Positions 63,213 through 64,000 of a stretch of 64,000 bases of DNA are shown piece after piece. Location: assembly GCA_020436165.1 (NCBI GenBank), contig JAGQYI010000029.1:186001-250000 (forward strand). The letters run 5' to 3'. Each line of letters opens with the position of its first letter. Within the stretch, counting starts at the first letter, position 1. The stretch is from Cyclobacteriaceae bacterium. GTDB taxonomy: Bacteria > Bacteroidota > Bacteroidia > Cytophagales > Cyclobacteriaceae. Position numbers and translations under genes: made by a program. The notes under the pieces are model-generated. The model was not told the DNA's origin. It saw only the letters and a program-made list of their open reading frames with translations, and made no database searches.

Positions 63213-64000
63213 CTAATACATCTCAGGCACAAACGATTGATAGTCCATAGGTGGCCTAACATAATTGCGTTGTTCAGGCAATGTGGGAAGCTCTATCTTA
63301 GGATATTTAGTTTTTTGATAGGGTATTAGGGTCAGCAAATGTGCAATGCAATTGAGCCGTGCACGCTTCTTATCATCGGCATTTACCACATACCATGGAC
63401 ATTGCTTTGTATCCGTGTAAGAAAACATCTCATCTTTGGCCTTGGAGTAATCTAACCACTTGGAACGCGATTCAAGATCCATTGGACTAAATTTCCATCG
63501 TTTAAGCGGGCTTTCGATCCGAGCCTTAAATCGCTTTTCCTGTACTTCATCACTTACTGAAAACCAGTATTTTATAAGGATAATACCCGAACGTACCAGC
63601 ATGCGTTCAAATTCAGGACACGACCTTAAAAACTCTTCATATTCATCGTTTGTGCAGAAACCCATCACCTTCTCAACTCCTGCCCTGTTGTACCAACTCC
63701 TGTCAAAGAGCACCATTTCACCTGCAGCCGGCAAATGAGGTACATATCTTTGAAAATACCATTGCGTTTTTTCACGCTCGGTGGGTGTTCCCAAAGCAAC
63801 AACTCGGCATATCCTTGGATTTAATGGTTCAGTAATTCGCTTGATTACTCCACCCTTACCGGCAGCATCACGTCCTTCAAAAATAACTACCACCTTTAGC
63901 CCCTTATTCTTTACCCATTCCTGTAAATAAACGAGCTCTTCGTGTAGTTTGGCAATCTCTTGCTCATAATCAGATTTGCTAAGTTTTTTCTGTGGCTTTT
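63213..64000 (-). CDS. ppk2: Polyphosphate kinase 2 (5' end outside window)
   Basis: The frame stays open to the window end, so the start codon lies beyond 64000 and 261 residues are visible. Walker A (GRDAAGKGG), the Walker B-type DRSWYNRAGVEKVMGFC and the closing lid ARIESPLKRWKFSPMDLESRSKW identify a single-domain PPK2. These enzymes use polyphosphate to phosphorylate nucleoside di- or monophosphates. The full-length arrangement fits a class I (NDP-using) enzyme, but class cannot be proven without the N-terminus. The DUF2214 gene follows after 24 bases. Confidence 0.93.
   Translation of the reverse strand, partial: KPQKKLSKSDYEQEIAKLHEELVYLQEWVKNKGLKVVVIFEGRDAAGKGGVIKRITEPLNPRICRVVALGTPTEREKTQWYFQRYVPHLPAAGEMVLFDRSWYNRAGVEKVMGFCTNDEYEEFLRSCPEFERMLVRSGIILIKYWFSVSDEVQEKRFKARIESPLKRWKFSPMDLESRSKWLDYSKAKDEMFSYTDTKQCPWYVVNADDKKRARLNCIAHLLTLIPYQKTKYPKIELPTLPEQRNYVRPPMDYQSFVPEMY

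Noticed and set aside
1-64000. CRISPR array
   Set aside because: No regularly spaced repeat series was found. The only multi-copy repeats are the two-copy and three-copy sets reported.

Overview
The window looks like the chromosome of a Bacteroidota bacterium, most likely of the class Cytophagia. Indicators are a trp operon ordered EGDCFBA, several promoters matching the Bacteroidota pattern (-33 TTTG, -7 TAnnTTTG), many small outer-membrane beta-barrel proteins, collagen-like lipoprotein leaders, and families common in that phylum (DUF5777, YdeI, DUF4212 with a sodium/solute symporter, a Prc-type protease). The species cannot be fixed from the sequence alone. No tRNA, rRNA, CRISPR array or IS element was seen.

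1-9013: the 3' part of a Crp/Fnr regulator, two small unknown genes, an orphan chemoreceptor, a membrane protein with a zinc-ribbon-like tail, a Prc/Tsp periplasmic protease and a long ABCG-type transporter. 9077-15509: the complete tryptophan operon, preceded by a promoter, a Trp-Trp-Trp leader peptide and an attenuator terminator, then seven tightly packed genes (trpEGDCFBA). 15562-32438: housekeeping and envelope genes. These include an LpoB/COG3014 lipoprotein pair, a membrane cytochrome c, a PlsC-like acyltransferase, a bile acid:sodium symporter-family protein, type III pantothenate kinase, heme A synthase, gyrA, a TPR protein, an MprF-like protein and a DUF998 protein.

32439-43647: an AT-rich accessory island. 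Five same-strand genes form a candidate defence cassette: tyrosine recombinase, WYL-type regulator, Eco57I-like adenine methyltransferase, small PD-(D/E)XK nuclease, and a larger PD-(D/E)XK protein with a restriction-type N-terminal domain. Short direct and inverted repeats surround the promoter region of the recombinase. Beyond them lie a beta-barrel gene, a secreted matrixin-type metalloprotease with calcium-binding repeats, and a RelE/ParE toxin-antitoxin pair. This cassette is the best candidate in the window for an undescribed system.

43648-49468: an LtrA-like membrane protein, an SGNH hydrolase, an unknown gene, a two-subunit sodium/solute symporter, a membrane protein and a small LuxR-type regulator. 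49739-55827: an electron-transfer operon made of a hexaheme lipoprotein, a monoheme lipoprotein, a DUF5777 barrel, a monoheme cytochrome, a Tat-exported iron-sulfur protein lacking one expected cysteine, an NrfD-like quinol-binding membrane subunit and an anchored secreted protein. There is no catalytic molybdoenzyme. A Crp/Fnr-type palindrome lies about 60 bases upstream of its predicted transcription start. The layout suggests a route carrying electrons from quinol out to, or across, the outer membrane.

55896-64000: an SDR enzyme, two YdeI paralogues, DoxX, AHSA1 and ArsR genes with a repeated operator-like sequence, a YtxH protein, a two-subunit molybdenum hydroxylase (IorAB-like), a DUF2214 protein and a PPK2 kinase cut by the window end.
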